Assembly (NCBI RefSeq): GCF_000750635.1 | Contig: NZ_CCDM010000005.1 | Coordinates: 310,001-374,000 of the forward strand | DNA from: Oceanobacillus jeddahensis | GTDB lineage: Bacteria; Bacillota; Bacilli; Bacillales; Amphibacillaceae | Length of the DNA: 64,000 nt | Reading direction: 5' to 3' | Shown: in pieces, positions 26,410 to 35,276 of the stretch | Layout: every line of letters begins with the position of its first letter | Numbering within the stretch: position 1 is the stretch's first letter | The notes under the pieces: generated by a model | Database searches by the model: none | Told to the model about the DNA's origin: nothing | What the model saw: only the letters and a program-made list of their open reading frames with translations | Position numbers and translations under genes: made by a program

Positions 26410-27462
26410 TTATTCGTCCATGACATCTGCAATTTCTTCTTGCAATTTATCAAAAATATCCTGATCGATATCGGACACTTCATCACGATAGTATTGATGT
26501 ACAGGCTCTGCAGCCTCTCTAAACACTTCAATTTGTTCATCTGTTAACTCAATGATTTCTGTCGGATTATCGGTATCTGCTTCAATCGCATCGATACCTT
26601 CTTGATTTTGATTAGTTTGTTCTTCGAAGACCCAATCTTGCATTTCTTCCACGGTCTCGTCGACTACTTCTTTCACATTATCATCCAAGCCGTTATACCA
26701 ATCCGTATTCACAGTTGTCATCGCAACATAGTTATTATGGTTAGAAACAGTAACAGTATCTTGTACTTCATGAAAGCTTGCAGATTGAATAAAGAAAATT
26801 GGGTTTTCTTGTGCGTCTACGGTCCCGCGGTCTAGTGCTGTGTATAATTCATCCCAGCTCAATGACTGAACAGTTGCGCCATAAGCAGCATATGTTTCAC
26901 GCATAAGCGGTGATTCTTGTACGCGGATATTTAAACCGCTCCAGTCTTCAGGAGACTCAATCCCTACATTACTAGACCAAGCTGTTGCCCCTTCTGTCCA
27001 GTAAGATAGAGGAGAAATACCATGTTCTTCGTATTTGGCACGTAAATCCTGATTCAATGCCTCACTATTTGTTAATACTTCCTGTACTTGCTCTTGATCA
27101 GACGGGAAGAAATAGTGCAGGGAGAAGATTTGTCCATCCTGTACCTGATTCCCTGTGAAACCAGGAGACATTACGGCAAGTTCGACGCCACCTTGCTGGA
27201 GTAATTGGGCTTGGTCAACTTCACTTCCCAAAGCACCGAACTCCAGTGGTTCGACGGTAATTGCGCCATCTGTTTTTTCACTGATGCGGTCTGCAAATTC
27301 TGCGGCATACTCATATTGAACTTCACCTTGAAGCTCTTCGGTTACAAACTGCCATGACTCTTCTGCAAAGTCCCCATTACTAGCATCTCCGTTACTTTCT
27401 CCATCGCCATTCCCTCCACATGCTGCTAATAATACGCTGAGCGCAATAATAGAGGAAAGCAT
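26410..27462 (-). CDS. TRAP transporter solute-binding lipoprotein, DctP family
   Basis: A 350-aa (or longer) extracytoplasmic substrate-binding protein delivering a carboxylate-type solute to DctQM. The signal ends in the lipobox LLAAC. The DctP signature includes the conserved arginine in LNIRVQESPLM, which binds substrate carboxylates, and SLSWDELYTALDRGTVDAQENP. The given start is the first canonical codon. An AGGGGG site lies 28-33 bases further upstream, facing in-frame ATT codons at 27486 and 27489, and starting there would add LNKRFSW, a better signal-peptide N-region. It is the last gene of dctQ-dctM-dctP. The substrate is unknown. Confidence 0.9.
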   Translation of the reverse strand: MLSSIIALSVLLAACGGNGDGESNGDASNGDFAEESWQFVTEELQGEVQYEYAAEFADRISEKTDGAITVEPLEFGALGSEVDQAQLLQQGGVELAVMSPGFTGNQVQDGQIFSLHYFFPSDQEQVQEVLTNSEALNQDLRAKYEEHGISPLSYWTEGATAWSSNVGIESPEDWSGLNIRVQESPLMRETYAAYGATVQSLSWDELYTALDRGTVDAQENPIFFIQSASFHEVQDTVTVSNHNNYVAMTTVNTDWYNGLDDNVKEVVDETVEEMQDWVFEEQTNQNQEGIDAIEADTDNPTEIIELTDEQIEVFREAAEPVHQYYRDEVSDIDQDIFDKLQEEIADVMDE

Positions 27463-27536
27463 CCATGAGAATCTTTTGTTTAAAATAATAAATACCCCCT
27501 AAATTTTATATATAAAACAGCAATACATCTGTTTTA

Positions 27537-28811
27537 TTAATTAATAAGTACTAATGATAACTGCGGGAAGAAAATTAATAGCACACCAATAAATAATAAA
27601 ATTAAAATATATGGAGGTGTACTCCTGATTACTTCCAGGTATGGTTTATTGAATACCGCACTTGCTGTGAAAATATCTACACCAAATGGCGGTGTAGCAG
27701 ATCCTAATGCTGCTTGGAAAGTAATAATCACACCTAAATGGATTAAATCGACACCTGCTGTTTCTGCCGCTGGTATAAATATAGGTGTTAATACGAGAAT
27801 AACAACAATCGGATCAACAAACATACATCCTATAAAGAAAAAGATACTAACTACGATAAGTACATAGATGGCGCTTGGGTCTGTTCCCAACACTGCTTCA
27901 GAAATTTGCTGGGGAATTCTAGCGTAACCAAGTACCCATGAAAATAATTGCCCTCCAGCGACTAGTACAAATACTGCTGATGTAACTAAACCTGTGGATA
28001 GGGCAATACTTGGAATCTTTTTTAACGGAATGGTCCGAAAAATAAAGACTTCTAGAATAAATGCATAGAGTACGGCAATACCGGAAGCTTCAACAGGGCT
28101 GAATGTACCTGTATAAATACCGCCGATAATCAGAACAGGGAATCCTAAAGGTAACAGCGCTTTACGGAAAGATTTCCATCTCTCACCCCAGCCTTGCCGT
28201 TCAGCTAGTGGGATATCTTTTATTTTTGCATAAATCACACTATAAATAGCAAAAGCAAGAAATACCAATAAACCTGGGATAATACCTGCGATAAATAAAT
28301 CACCGACAGATACGCCAGAGCCAGCTGCTAATGCATATATAATCATGCCAATACTTGGCGGAATAAGTAAGGCAACATCACTTGCGTTAATAATTAATGC
28401 AATAGCGCTGGAATCTTTATATCCCGCCTTCAACATTCTTTCCCGCATCGGGCGTCCAATTGCTACTACTGCTGCTTGTGTAGAACCGGAAATGGCCCCA
28501 AATACAGAACAGGCAGCCGCTGTTGTTACAGCATATCCGCCACGAATGTGACCGATAAATGAACCAATGAAATCTAGCAGCCTATTAGAGGTTTTTCCTG
28601 AAGTCATAATATCTGCCGCAAAAATAAATAAAGGCACACACAGTAAGACAGAAGATGAGATTCCTGTTAATAACTGTCCCATCAGCAGGTCCATATTTAA
28701 ATTTGGATTAAATATAAGCATCACCACGACAGGAGCTAACATTAATGGAATCATCATCGGGAAGTTTAAAAAAAGCAATACAATCATTATCGATAACATT
28801 GTCGCTAACAT
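27537..28811 (-). CDS. dctM: TRAP transporter large permease subunit
   Basis: A 424-aa DctM protein with about 12 helices, driving sodium- or proton-coupled uptake of the solute delivered by DctP. Typical repeats are the twin hairpin regions with SGSTQAAVVAIGRPM and the second-half FGVDIFTASAVF. AAAGGAAAA lies 6 bases before the ATG. It follows dctQ by about 28 bp. Confidence 0.92.
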   Translation of the reverse strand: MLATMLSIMIVLLFLNFPMMIPLMLAPVVVMLIFNPNLNMDLLMGQLLTGISSSVLLCVPLFIFAADIMTSGKTSNRLLDFIGSFIGHIRGGYAVTTAAACSVFGAISGSTQAAVVAIGRPMRERMLKAGYKDSSAIALIINASDVALLIPPSIGMIIYALAAGSGVSVGDLFIAGIIPGLLVFLAFAIYSVIYAKIKDIPLAERQGWGERWKSFRKALLPLGFPVLIIGGIYTGTFSPVEASGIAVLYAFILEVFIFRTIPLKKIPSIALSTGLVTSAVFVLVAGGQLFSWVLGYARIPQQISEAVLGTDPSAIYVLIVVSIFFFIGCMFVDPIVVILVLTPIFIPAAETAGVDLIHLGVIITFQAALGSATPPFGVDIFTASAVFNKPYLEVIRSTPPYILILLFIGVLLIFFPQLSLVLIN

Positions 28812-28839
28812 AAGTTTTTCCTTTCTGCACGTTTTCAGT

Positions 28840-29412
28840 TTACAAATTGATGTCTTCTAATTTAACATCTTGTTTCTTTTCTTGATCATTATAATCTGGA
28901 GCATCAACACCTATATACACGGTATCTTTTGCTTTTGCAGTAAAATTAATATAGGTATTTCGCAAATATTGGATGCCTGCTGTTAAGAAACCGATCGGGA
29001 TAAATATCCCCATAAGATATCTCGGAAGCTCCAGGGAGGTAGTAACAGCTCCTGTGTTATATTCAAACATCACAAAGCTGTATGAGTAGTACGCAAGTAT
29101 AAACATAAAGATACTTGTAACAAAGTTAATGATAATCATCATTACTTTTCGGATTTTAAAAGAGGCAAAGTCATAAAATGCTGACATACTGATATGTCTG
29201 CCTTTTCTTGCTGCATAAGCGATTCCCATAAAAGTAGCAATAACAATTGCAAATTGGCTAACCTCGTATGCGAAAAAGAATATTCCTGAATTAAAAACTT
29301 CTCTGGCAATCACATTACCGATTATCATAAAAGAAATAAGGATGATAGAGAAGCTTAGAATAAACTCTTCCAGCTTCATGAAGGCTTTATCCATCCATTG
29401 TAGAATTTTCAA
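28840..29412 (-). CDS. dctQ: TRAP transporter small permease subunit
   Basis: A ~190-aa, four-helix DctQ protein that stabilises DctM. EEFILSFSIILISFMIIGNVIAREVF and the RKGRHISMSAFYD loop are characteristic. The TTG at 29412 has AGAGGAGG about 9 bases upstream; a longer frame to 29448 would run through that site. The C-terminal tail is charged and cytoplasmic. First gene of the leftward TRAP operon. Confidence 0.88.
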   Translation of the reverse strand: MKILQWMDKAFMKLEEFILSFSIILISFMIIGNVIAREVFNSGIFFFAYEVSQFAIVIATFMGIAYAARKGRHISMSAFYDFASFKIRKVMMIIINFVTSIFMFILAYYSYSFVMFEYNTGAVTTSLELPRYLMGIFIPIGFLTAGIQYLRNTYINFTAKAKDTVYIGVDAPDYNDQEKKQDVKLEDINL

Positions 29413-29551
29413 TACATTGTTCCTCCTCTGTACATAGTGTTCAAACAAATTATAAAAAAACGTCTTTTATACTTAGGGAATCCATTGTTATGTATCTTTA
29501 TTGAACTACCCCTGATAAGGACTTTCCCCCTTAATTAGCCAATTATTTTTT

Positions 29552-29708
29552 ATCACGGAAAATCGCCCGTTAACCTCCCGCCTCTAAACAGACAGTCAAA
29601 ATGAATGTATTTAGGCAGGGGATAACGGGCGTTAACTCCCTGAATTACGCAGCTATACATTCAGTGGAAGAAAAGCAAAACTCCCACTGATTTGCAGTTT
29701 TGTTTTAT
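29552..29708 (+). repeat. Dispersed intergenic repeat, long form (copy C)
   Basis: This starts ATCACGGAAAATCGCCCGTTAA, contains TTTAGGC, CTCCCTGAATTACGC and CAGTGGAAG, and ends ACTCCCACTGATTTGCAGTTTTGTTTTAT. It has the same order of blocks as copy A, with compensated changes in the end hairpin. Confidence 0.65.
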
Positions 29709-29910
29709 GTTACAGAAATGTTTCACTATATTCAAATCAGCTATAAGGCGATTAATCTTCAAGAAAAGGGATAAATCTCCATCTAAGTCATATAGAAGTA
29801 TTTAACAGCTATATGATGCCAAATACGCTCTTATAGTTAAGAATACTTTTTAATTACCTTAAAGAGGATGTTCAAATTTAAAGAAGCTGTTCATGAATAA
29901 TATCCAGCTA

Positions 29911-29939
29911 TTGAATCATCATTTTATCTTTGTTATAAA
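29911..29939 (+). promoter_or_regulatory. Sigma-A promoter of the interrupted small gene
   Basis: TTGAAT (29911-29916), 17 bp, TATAAA (29934-29939), about 25 bases before the start codon at 29964. Confidence 0.65.
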
Positions 29940-30038
29940 TATACATTTGGTGAGGGAATAAATATGAAAGCAAATTTAAAGAATGGAATAGATAAAGTAA
30001 TGAATGATTTTACCAATATAAGTGATACAATTTTTTAT

Positions 30039-30406
30039 CATCTTGGTCGAGAAGACTCCATCCTCAAGCGAAGCTAGGGTGGAGATAAATCGTTTTTTTT
30101 GTATACAAACATAAGTTCGTGTGATACAATATCAATATACGAAACATTCTTTGAGAACTGGATATACAGGGTTGTGACAAGAAATGCTTTGTCACGTAAA
30201 ATATCCAAGCAGTACTTGACACGCACACACTGAAGTTGCGAAAACCAAGCTAAAATAGGGTGTGCGGTGAAACCGTCGTATAAAGTATTAAAGCGTTCAC
30301 CGTAGGGGCTACGGGTAGAGCCTGCTAAAATAACTGATGGTTGCATTGGTGTTCGCAGGAATCTCCATCTTCAGATTTTGTTTGAAATCAAGATGGAGTA
30401 GTTCAA
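30039..30406 (+). mobile_element. IS200/IS605-derived non-autonomous element without transposase genes
   Basis: It follows TTTAT. The left-end hairpin CTCCATCC..GGGTGGAG begins 17 bases inside, and the right-end hairpin CTCCATCTT..AAGATGGAG is followed by TAGTTCAA. The layout equals that of the tnpB element at 13379-14803. Near 30290-30327 a reading AFTVGATGRAC followed by a stop resembles TnpB C-termini. The 3' end, and with it most of an omega-RNA scaffold, is therefore kept while the coding region is lost. Confidence 0.7.
30180..30406 (+). ncRNA. Possible orphan omega RNA in the IS605 derivative
   Basis: The retained 3' portion of a tnpB-like unit ends at the right-end hairpin and would read a guide from the flank starting TGACAAATGAAG. 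The 5' limit is a guess. Expression not shown. Confidence 0.3.
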
Positions 30407-30474
30407 TGACAAATGAAGAAGCAATGAAAGCGATGAAAGAAGAGTTCCATAAAAATAAAACGCCCGTTTAGTAA

Positions 30475-30526
30475 TTAGAAAATAGTGGAGGAAGTTATCA
30501 AATCAACTTCCTCCACTATTTTCTAA
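30475..30526. terminator. Terminator of the glutathione peroxidase gene
   Basis: A perfect ~22-bp stem (TTAGAAAATAGTGGAGGAAG and its complement) that overlaps the gpx stop codon and also closes the rightward small gene. Confidence 0.85.
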
Positions 30527-31002
30527 TGAAGAAGCGCTTCGATATCCTTTTCAATCGTATCCGGATTTTTTTGCGGTCCAAAACGTTTAGATACCTTTCC
30601 GTCCGTATCAATAAGGAATTTTGTGAAATTCCATTTGATTTGTTCGCCTAATATACCTTTTTGCTCGGTCGTTAAAAAATCAAAAAGAGGATGTGCCTTA
30701 TTTCCTTTTACATCGACTTTGGAAAACATTTGAAATGTCACTCCATAGTTCTGTTGGCAAAATTGATTAATTTCTTCGTCTGCCCCCGGATCTTGATGGC
30801 CAAACTGATTACATGGAAAACCGAGCACTTCAAAACCCTGTTCTTTATACTTTTCATACAGTCTTTGTAAGCCTTCAAACTGAGGGGTGAAGCCGCATTT
30901 ACTTGCAGTGTTTACGATGAGAAGCACTTTCCCTTTGTAATCTGACAGGGATTTCTCTTCGCCGGCCATTGTTTTTGCTGAAAAATCATAGATAGTTGTC
31001 AT
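30523..31002 (-). CDS. Glutathione peroxidase-like thiol peroxidase
   Basis: A 159-aa member of the GPx family (BsaA type), reducing peroxides, usually with thioredoxin as the donor in Firmicutes. The peroxidatic Cys is in NTASKCGFT (residue 36), the Gln and Asn/Trp tetrad members are in [13 protein letters not shown] and [10 protein letters not shown], and a possible resolving Cys lies in FPCNQF or QFCQQNYG. No selenocysteine. GAGGTGAGG precedes the ATG. Monocistronic. Confidence 0.93.
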   Translation of the reverse strand: MTTIYDFSAKTMAGEEKSLSDYKGKVLLIVNTASKCGFTPQFEGLQRLYEKYKEQGFEVLGFPCNQFGHQDPGADEEINQFCQQNYGVTFQMFSKVDVKGNKAHPLFDFLTTEQKGILGEQIKWNFTKFLIDTDGKVSKRFGPQKNPDTIEKDIEALLH

Positions 31003-31086
31003 ATTACCTCACCTCGAAAAAAATGATAAGATGTACATACATAAAATTAATTCCAATTGTATTATAGCAAGAAAGGGCGTTTATTT

Positions 31087-31776
31087 GTGACTAAAATGAT
31101 AAAAGATATTCCATTAAAGTCGGGTGAAAAAAATGCTTATTTACGTTATCTCACTACTACTGATTTACCCGATATTTTAGAATTACAAACGATTGTTTAT
31201 GAAGCTTTAGAGGATAAAAAAAGGCTGGAGACCCTGGATGAAAGTGAATTTCGGACGATATTAGAGGGAGAGCCGCTGATGGTTGGTATTTTTCATCAGG
31301 AAAAGCTGATTGCTTTCCGGGCGTTTCTGAATCCAGTTGCAGATGAGGAAGGGTTGGGAGAGGATATCGGCCTGACAAAAGAACATTTTGCAGAAATTAT
31401 CTATTCGGAGATTTCCAATGTACATCCGGATTACCGTGGCAATCATTTGCAAACCCAAATGGGTGAATTTGTGATGGAACAATTAGATAGAAACAGATTC
31501 CGCTATATTTTAGCGACAGTTGCTCCCGGGAATATTCCAAGTATGAAGGATAAATTTGCATTGGGAATGTGTATTTATCAAGTGAAGGCTAAGTATGGCG
31601 GAAAGCTGCGCTATATTTATTGTAATGATTTAGCATTAAACGATGTACAATCGAAAGAGCAAAGAGAAATAGATATAAAGGATATTGGTGGTCAAGCAAA
31701 GCTAATAGAAGAAGGTTATATTGGTATAGAGATGAAAAAAACAGGCGCTGACTGGATAATCATTTATCAGAAATAA
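31087..31776 (+). CDS. GNAT-family N-acetyltransferase
   Basis: A ~229-aa acetyltransferase-fold protein. The N-terminal half has LRYLTTTDLPDILELQTIVYE, typical of GNAT strand beta1 and helix alpha1. The acetyl-CoA region is ISNVHPDYRGNHLQTQMGEFVM, with the Q/R-x-x-G/A-like loop, followed by ATVAPGNIPSMKDKFALGM (the N-P-x-S segment). The substrate is unknown. The GTG at 31087 follows AAAGGG by about 9 bases; an upstream ATG at 31057 has no such site. Confidence 0.8.
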   Translation: MTKMIKDIPLKSGEKNAYLRYLTTTDLPDILELQTIVYEALEDKKRLETLDESEFRTILEGEPLMVGIFHQEKLIAFRAFLNPVADEEGLGEDIGLTKEHFAEIIYSEISNVHPDYRGNHLQTQMGEFVMEQLDRNRFRYILATVAPGNIPSMKDKFALGMCIYQVKAKYGGKLRYIYCNDLALNDVQSKEQREIDIKDIGGQAKLIEEGYIGIEMKKTGADWIIIYQK

Positions 31777-31779
31777 TAC

Positions 31780-31817
31780 AAAAACAGGCTGGAGAATGGA
31801 ATCTCCAGCCTGTTTTT
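31780..31817. terminator. Bidirectional terminator between GNAT and trhO genes
   Basis: AAAAACAGGCTGGAGA pairs with TCTCCAGCCTGTTTTT. Confidence 0.88.
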
Positions 31818-31827
31818 GTAGCTTATA

Positions 31828-32808
31828 TTATGAAACGTTTGTTGTTTCCGGAAGTGTTTCGCCAATAGCTGCTAAACGCTCTTGAATTTCTTCTGTAGAT
31901 AAATCATGTTCTTTCACATAAAGGTTACGTGGTGTCACACGACATTCATGCGTGCATCCACGTAAATATTTATGTTCATTTTCCTCAGAAGCAAGCATTT
32001 GTCGATTACACTCTGGATTTGCACAATTTACATATCGCTCACAAGGTTCTCCATCAAAATAATCCTTGCCGATGATGACATGCTCTTTTTGGTTGACTGG
32101 GACGCTGATACGCTCATCAAATACGTAGAGCTGTCCATCCCATAATTCGCCTTGCACTTCAGGATCTTTCCCATAAGTAACAATACCGCCATGCAATTGA
32201 CTAACATCATCAAAGCCTTCATCTTTCAGCCAGCCGCTGAATTTCTCACAGCGGATGCCTCCTGTGCAATACGTGACAATTTTTTTATCTTCAAGCATTT
32301 CTTTGTTTTCTTGTACCCAATCCGGTAATTCACGGAATGTCTTAATATCTGGACGGATCGCGCCGCGGAAATGCCCTAAATCATATTCATAATCATTACG
32401 GGCATCTAATACGATGGTATCTTCGTCCTGTAATGCTTTATAGAATTCTTTTGGCTCCAAATACTTTCCAGTTGTTTCTAACGGATTAATATCATCTTCT
32501 AAACGAAGCGTAACTAATTCATTTCTTGGACGTACATGCATTTTTTTGAAAGCATGCTTATCATGGACGTCTACTTTGAATGTCATATCTTCAAAGCGAG
32601 GATCGGCATGCATATGGTTCATATATGCGTTTGTCTGTTCGATCGTACCTGAAACAGTCCCGTTAATGCCCTCTTCAGCTACTAAAATACGTCCTTTTAG
32701 TCCAAGCTCTTTGCAATATTTAAGATGCTCAGCTGCAAATGCTTCCGGATCCTCAATATGCACATAATTGTAATAAAGTAAAACGCGATATTCTTGATTT
32801 GTTTCCAT
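31828..32808 (-). CDS. trhO: tRNA uridine(34) hydroxylase, rhodanese family
   Basis: A 326-aa TrhO (YbfQ/YceA) protein that hydroxylates U34 in tRNAs to ho5U using molecular oxygen. An N-terminal acylphosphatase-like domain ([33 protein letters not shown]) precedes a rhodanese domain with the active-site loop [11 protein letters not shown]-terminal Cys-rich segment ([10 protein letters not shown]...GCTHEC) resembles a zinc site. The ATG at 32808 has AGGTGG 6 bases upstream; the longer frame to 32850 lacks a site. Confidence 0.93.
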   Translation of the reverse strand: METNQEYRVLLYYNYVHIEDPEAFAAEHLKYCKELGLKGRILVAEEGINGTVSGTIEQTNAYMNHMHADPRFEDMTFKVDVHDKHAFKKMHVRPRNELVTLRLEDDINPLETTGKYLEPKEFYKALQDEDTIVLDARNDYEYDLGHFRGAIRPDIKTFRELPDWVQENKEMLEDKKIVTYCTGGIRCEKFSGWLKDEGFDDVSQLHGGIVTYGKDPEVQGELWDGQLYVFDERISVPVNQKEHVIIGKDYFDGEPCERYVNCANPECNRQMLASEENEHKYLRGCTHECRVTPRNLYVKEHDLSTEEIQERLAAIGETLPETTNVS

Positions 32809-33037
32809 TTGGTTTACCACCTGTTCATTCTGTATATTTGCAAGATACACAAATGAGTCTGGTTTCGTTTATTCATTTTTCGTCTTGCAATTCTTTATTT
32901 TAGCATGTTTTTTTGCTTTGTTCCAGCCTTTGAAAAAAACGTGTCCCTTATTATTTGAATCGTCTTGGACTTGAGCATAGTCAAGTTAATCTTAACTTCC
33001 ATAAAATGAAGTATTCATGAAGGAAGGAGATGAAATA

Positions 33038-33247
33038 ATGAGCGACTCATCCAAAAAAGCAATGATGCCTGACAAAGTGGTTGAGGTGATGGTAGATAGC
33101 ATTTTCCGTAAAAATGGTATCAAACCGGAAGAGGTGAAAAATAACCTTTCTGAAAAGCAGCGTGAGATGTTAAAAGAAATGGTTACTGATTTAAAAGCAC
33201 AGGTAGAGGAGTTTCAAGAGAAAAGAAATGAATCTAAAACAGAATAG
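33038..33247 (+). CDS. CotW-like spore coat/crust protein
   Basis: A 69-aa hydrophilic, helical protein. The central stretch VMVDSIFRKNGI..KEMVTDLKAQVEEF follows the layout of Bacillus CotW (an IFxKHGV block, then a KEMLxxLVKDLQAK block), and two CotX/V-domain genes lie directly downstream, as in the B. subtilis cotVWX region. GGAAGGAGATG precedes the ATG at 33038. Its likely role is in the outermost spore layer, made in the mother cell; I did not find a clear sigma-K promoter. Confidence 0.7.
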   Translation: MSDSSKKAMMPDKVVEVMVDSIFRKNGIKPEEVKNNLSEKQREMLKEMVTDLKAQVEEFQEKRNESKTE

Positions 33248-33254
33248 TTTCTAT

Positions 33255-33293
33255 AAAAATGTGAAGAAAACCCATTCGTTCTTCACATTTTTT
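33255..33293 (+). terminator. Terminator after the cotW-like gene
   Basis: AAAAATGTGAAGAA pairs with TTCTTCACATTTTTT. It separates the cotW-like gene from the cotX-like pair. Confidence 0.85.
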
Positions 33294-33443
33294 GTGAAGC
33301 TTAATGAACATTGGTATTGCATATTCCCTAAAATTTGGACTAGGTGATTTTGCCATTTTCCATGTTCTTTGTGCAGGTGTACAGGAAGTATAGTTATCAA
33401 TACCATAAATTAATTTAGAACTTTAAGAAAGGAGTGTTAATCG

Positions 33444-33983
33444 ATGTCTGTCTACAGAAGTAAAACAGAAGGAATGAACCGTTTCCATGAAGATTTATAT
33501 GGAGACGACTATATGTGTCCTCCAAAAGAAAATGATTATGACTGCGACACAAATAATTATCAATCAGCACCAGCTTATCATGATAATTCCTTTAGCCCGA
33601 ATTTTGGTGAGGCAACTGTTGTTCAAGATGGAGATGAATATTCATATATGGAGCAGGAATCTGCAGAGGTTATTTGGGTGAAAGAATCATGCAATATCAA
33701 CGTCAATTCAACAGATACTCAAATTGGTGCGTCCTTACAGGCTGCGCTACAATTAGCAATTGCCATTGTTATTCGTTTGTCCATTGCCGATTCTGCGGAT
33801 GAAGAAGCAGTAGAACAAGAATTGTTGCAAACAATCAGTTCCAGCCAAGTAAATAAACAAAAAATATTTATCTATAATACAAAAGATGCAACTGTAACAA
33901 CAACAGATACGGACCTTTCAGTAAATATTCAATTGCTTTTACAATTACTTGTTGCTTTGGTAATTATGATTGATATTCTGTAA
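33444..33983 (+). CDS. Spore coat protein X/V domain protein (CotX-like)
   Basis: A 179-aa protein. The N-terminal ~70 residues are polar and Tyr/Asn/Asp rich. Two similar segments follow, each with a strand-like SxxxNxxSTDTQ / ATVTTTDTDLS motif and a hydrophobic QxALQLAIAIVI / QLLLQLLVALVI stretch. This duplicated TTDT plus hydrophobic unit is the CotX/CotV domain, which polymerises in the spore crust. AAAGGAGTG is upstream. The next gene, 34 bp on, is a paralogue. Confidence 0.88.
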   Translation: MSVYRSKTEGMNRFHEDLYGDDYMCPPKENDYDCDTNNYQSAPAYHDNSFSPNFGEATVVQDGDEYSYMEQESAEVIWVKESCNINVNSTDTQIGASLQAALQLAIAIVIRLSIADSADEEAVEQELLQTISSSQVNKQKIFIYNTKDATVTTTDTDLSVNIQLLLQLLVALVIMIDIL

Positions 33984-34017
33984 TCCAATTATTTTATAGA
34001 AAGGAGTGTAAAACGAG

Positions 34018-34449
34018 ATGATGCAAAAAAAAGAATGGAGAGCGTTAGATTACTGTGATGATGACCAAAATAATCAAGCAGTTGTAGATCAAGAAGCTAA
34101 ACAGAAGAATATAACGAAGCAATCCTCTGAGGAATGGATTATTATCAAAGATTCTGAGGGTGTAACGGTAACAACAACAGACACACAAGTAGCAATTAGT
34201 TTGCAGGTAGGTATTGAAGTAGCTATTGCTGTTGTGCTTAGCATTACATTGGCTGATTCGGATAAAGCAAAGACAGTTTTCCAAGATTTAGAACAAGTGA
34301 TGAAAACAAAACAAAGTAATCGCCAAAAAACCATTATTGAAAAATCAAAAAATGTTAATATAACAACCACAGATACAGATATTGCAATTAATATTCAGCT
34401 ATTAATTCAATTACTACTGGCAATTGTAGTAAGTTTGGATATTTTATAA
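34018..34449 (+). CDS. Spore coat protein X/V domain protein (CotV/CotX-like)
   Basis: A 143-aa paralogue of the preceding gene with the same duplicated unit: SEGVTVTTTDTQVAISLQVGIEVAIAVVL and KNVNITTTDTDIAINIQLLIQLLLAIVV. The N-terminal region is shorter and lacks the Tyr-rich stretch. GAAAGGAGTG is upstream; ATG codons at 34018 and 34021 are both possible. Co-transcribed with the first copy, and probably a partner in crust assembly. Confidence 0.88.
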   Translation: MMQKKEWRALDYCDDDQNNQAVVDQEAKQKNITKQSSEEWIIIKDSEGVTVTTTDTQVAISLQVGIEVAIAVVLSITLADSDKAKTVFQDLEQVMKTKQSNRQKTIIEKSKNVNITTTDTDIAINIQLLIQLLLAIVVSLDIL

Positions 34450-34498
34450 GAATTTTTTACAGTAAAAATAAAAGAAAATAGAAGTAAGCCTCTTCTTT

Positions 34499-34538
34499 AA
34501 GCTCCCTTTATATGGATGATAAAGGGGGCTTAATTAAT
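34499..34538 (+). terminator. Terminator of the cotX/V unit
   Basis: AAGCTCCCTTTAT pairs with ATAAAGGGGGCTT, then TTAATTAATTTT. From here to 34840 I see nothing coding or clearly structured. Confidence 0.65.
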
Positions 34539-34843
34539 TTTGAAATATAACCTCCGCTTTACTAAATCACCTTTTTATTAAAAGAAAACACTTATCGTAG
34601 TGTATTAGGAAATATAGGCCTTATCCACTCAAATAATAACGTTTTAGGGATTTAGAAAGTGCAATATTGTTGCATTTAATAATTATCAGAAATGTTCTGA
34701 TAATAGAATTTGTTTAATAGTTACTATTTTTGGTAAATATAAAAATTAATGGATTTTATAACGACGATCGTTGCTGATTTATGAAAACGCTTCTTCCGTT
34801 GAAAAACGTCGAATTTTGTTTGATAATACTCCCTGATATTTGC

Positions 34844-34872
34844 TTGCAATTTTTTATGAAAGGGTTTAAAAT
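34844..34872 (+). promoter_or_regulatory. Sigma-A promoter of the cold-shock gene
   Basis: TTGCAA (34844-34849), 17 bp, TAAAAT (34867-34872). The transcript would carry a ~110-nt 5' untranslated leader, as typical for csp mRNAs whose leader senses temperature. Confidence 0.65.
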
Positions 34873-34989
34873 AATACTTGCAAAAGGTAATTGGAGTTAC
34901 AAGAATACTTTACGATCTCTTTTTCAAGACGGTGTAAAAGTATTTAGGTTTCAATGACTTTGCATATCTTGTATAAGGAGGTCATGATA

Positions 34990-35187
34990 ATGACTGGTAA
35001 AGTAAAATGGTTTAATGCAGAAAAAGGTTTTGGTTTCATCGAGCGTGAAGATGGAGACGATGTATTTGTACACTTCTCTGCAATTCAAGCTGAAGGATTC
35101 AAAACTCTTGAAGAAGGTCAAGATGTTGAATTCGAAATCGTAGAAGGCAACCGTGGCCCACAAGCTGCAAACGTTGTTCGTCTTTAA
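34990..35187 (+). CDS. Cold-shock protein, CspA/CspB family
   Basis: A 65-aa OB-fold RNA chaperone that melts mRNA secondary structure. RNP1 is KGFGFIE and RNP2 is [19 protein letters not shown] at the start is diagnostic. Length and sequence match CspB/CspD of Bacillus. The ATG at 34990 follows AAGGAGGTCATGAT; an earlier in-frame ATG at 34954 is in the leader. Confidence 0.95.
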   Translation: MTGKVKWFNAEKGFGFIEREDGDDVFVHFSAIQAEGFKTLEEGQDVEFEIVEGNRGPQAANVVRL

Positions 35188-35213
35188 TTCGAATACGAAT
35201 GATATAAACTGGT

Positions 35214-35256
35214 AAAAAAACCTCGAATGTTTTCTAGAGACATTCGAGGTTTTTAA
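35214..35256. terminator. Bidirectional terminator after the csp gene
   Basis: AAAAACCTCGAATGT pairs with ACATTCGAGGTTTTT. Confidence 0.88.
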
Positions 35257-35276
35257 AATGATTGAAAAGCTATTTG

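Larger units (their letters stand above)
29964..30471 (+). pseudogene. Small gene split by an IS605-derived insertion
   Basis: The ORF starts at 29964 after GGTGAGGG and reads MKANLKNGIDKVMNDF..DTIFY up to a TTTAT site. It is then interrupted by 367 bp (30039-30405). Beyond it the frame resumes as MTNEEAMKAMKEEFHKNKTPV and stops at 30471. Removing exactly 30039-30405 joins TAT to ATG in frame and restores a 46-aa protein. In the present form the frame stops at 30077 inside the insertion. Function unknown. Either the gene is dead or each half is used separately. Confidence 0.6.

Noticed and set aside
33300..33440. Sigma-K promoter upstream of the cotX-like genes
   Set aside because: A CATA box is present, but no AC element lies at the required 16-17 base distance.
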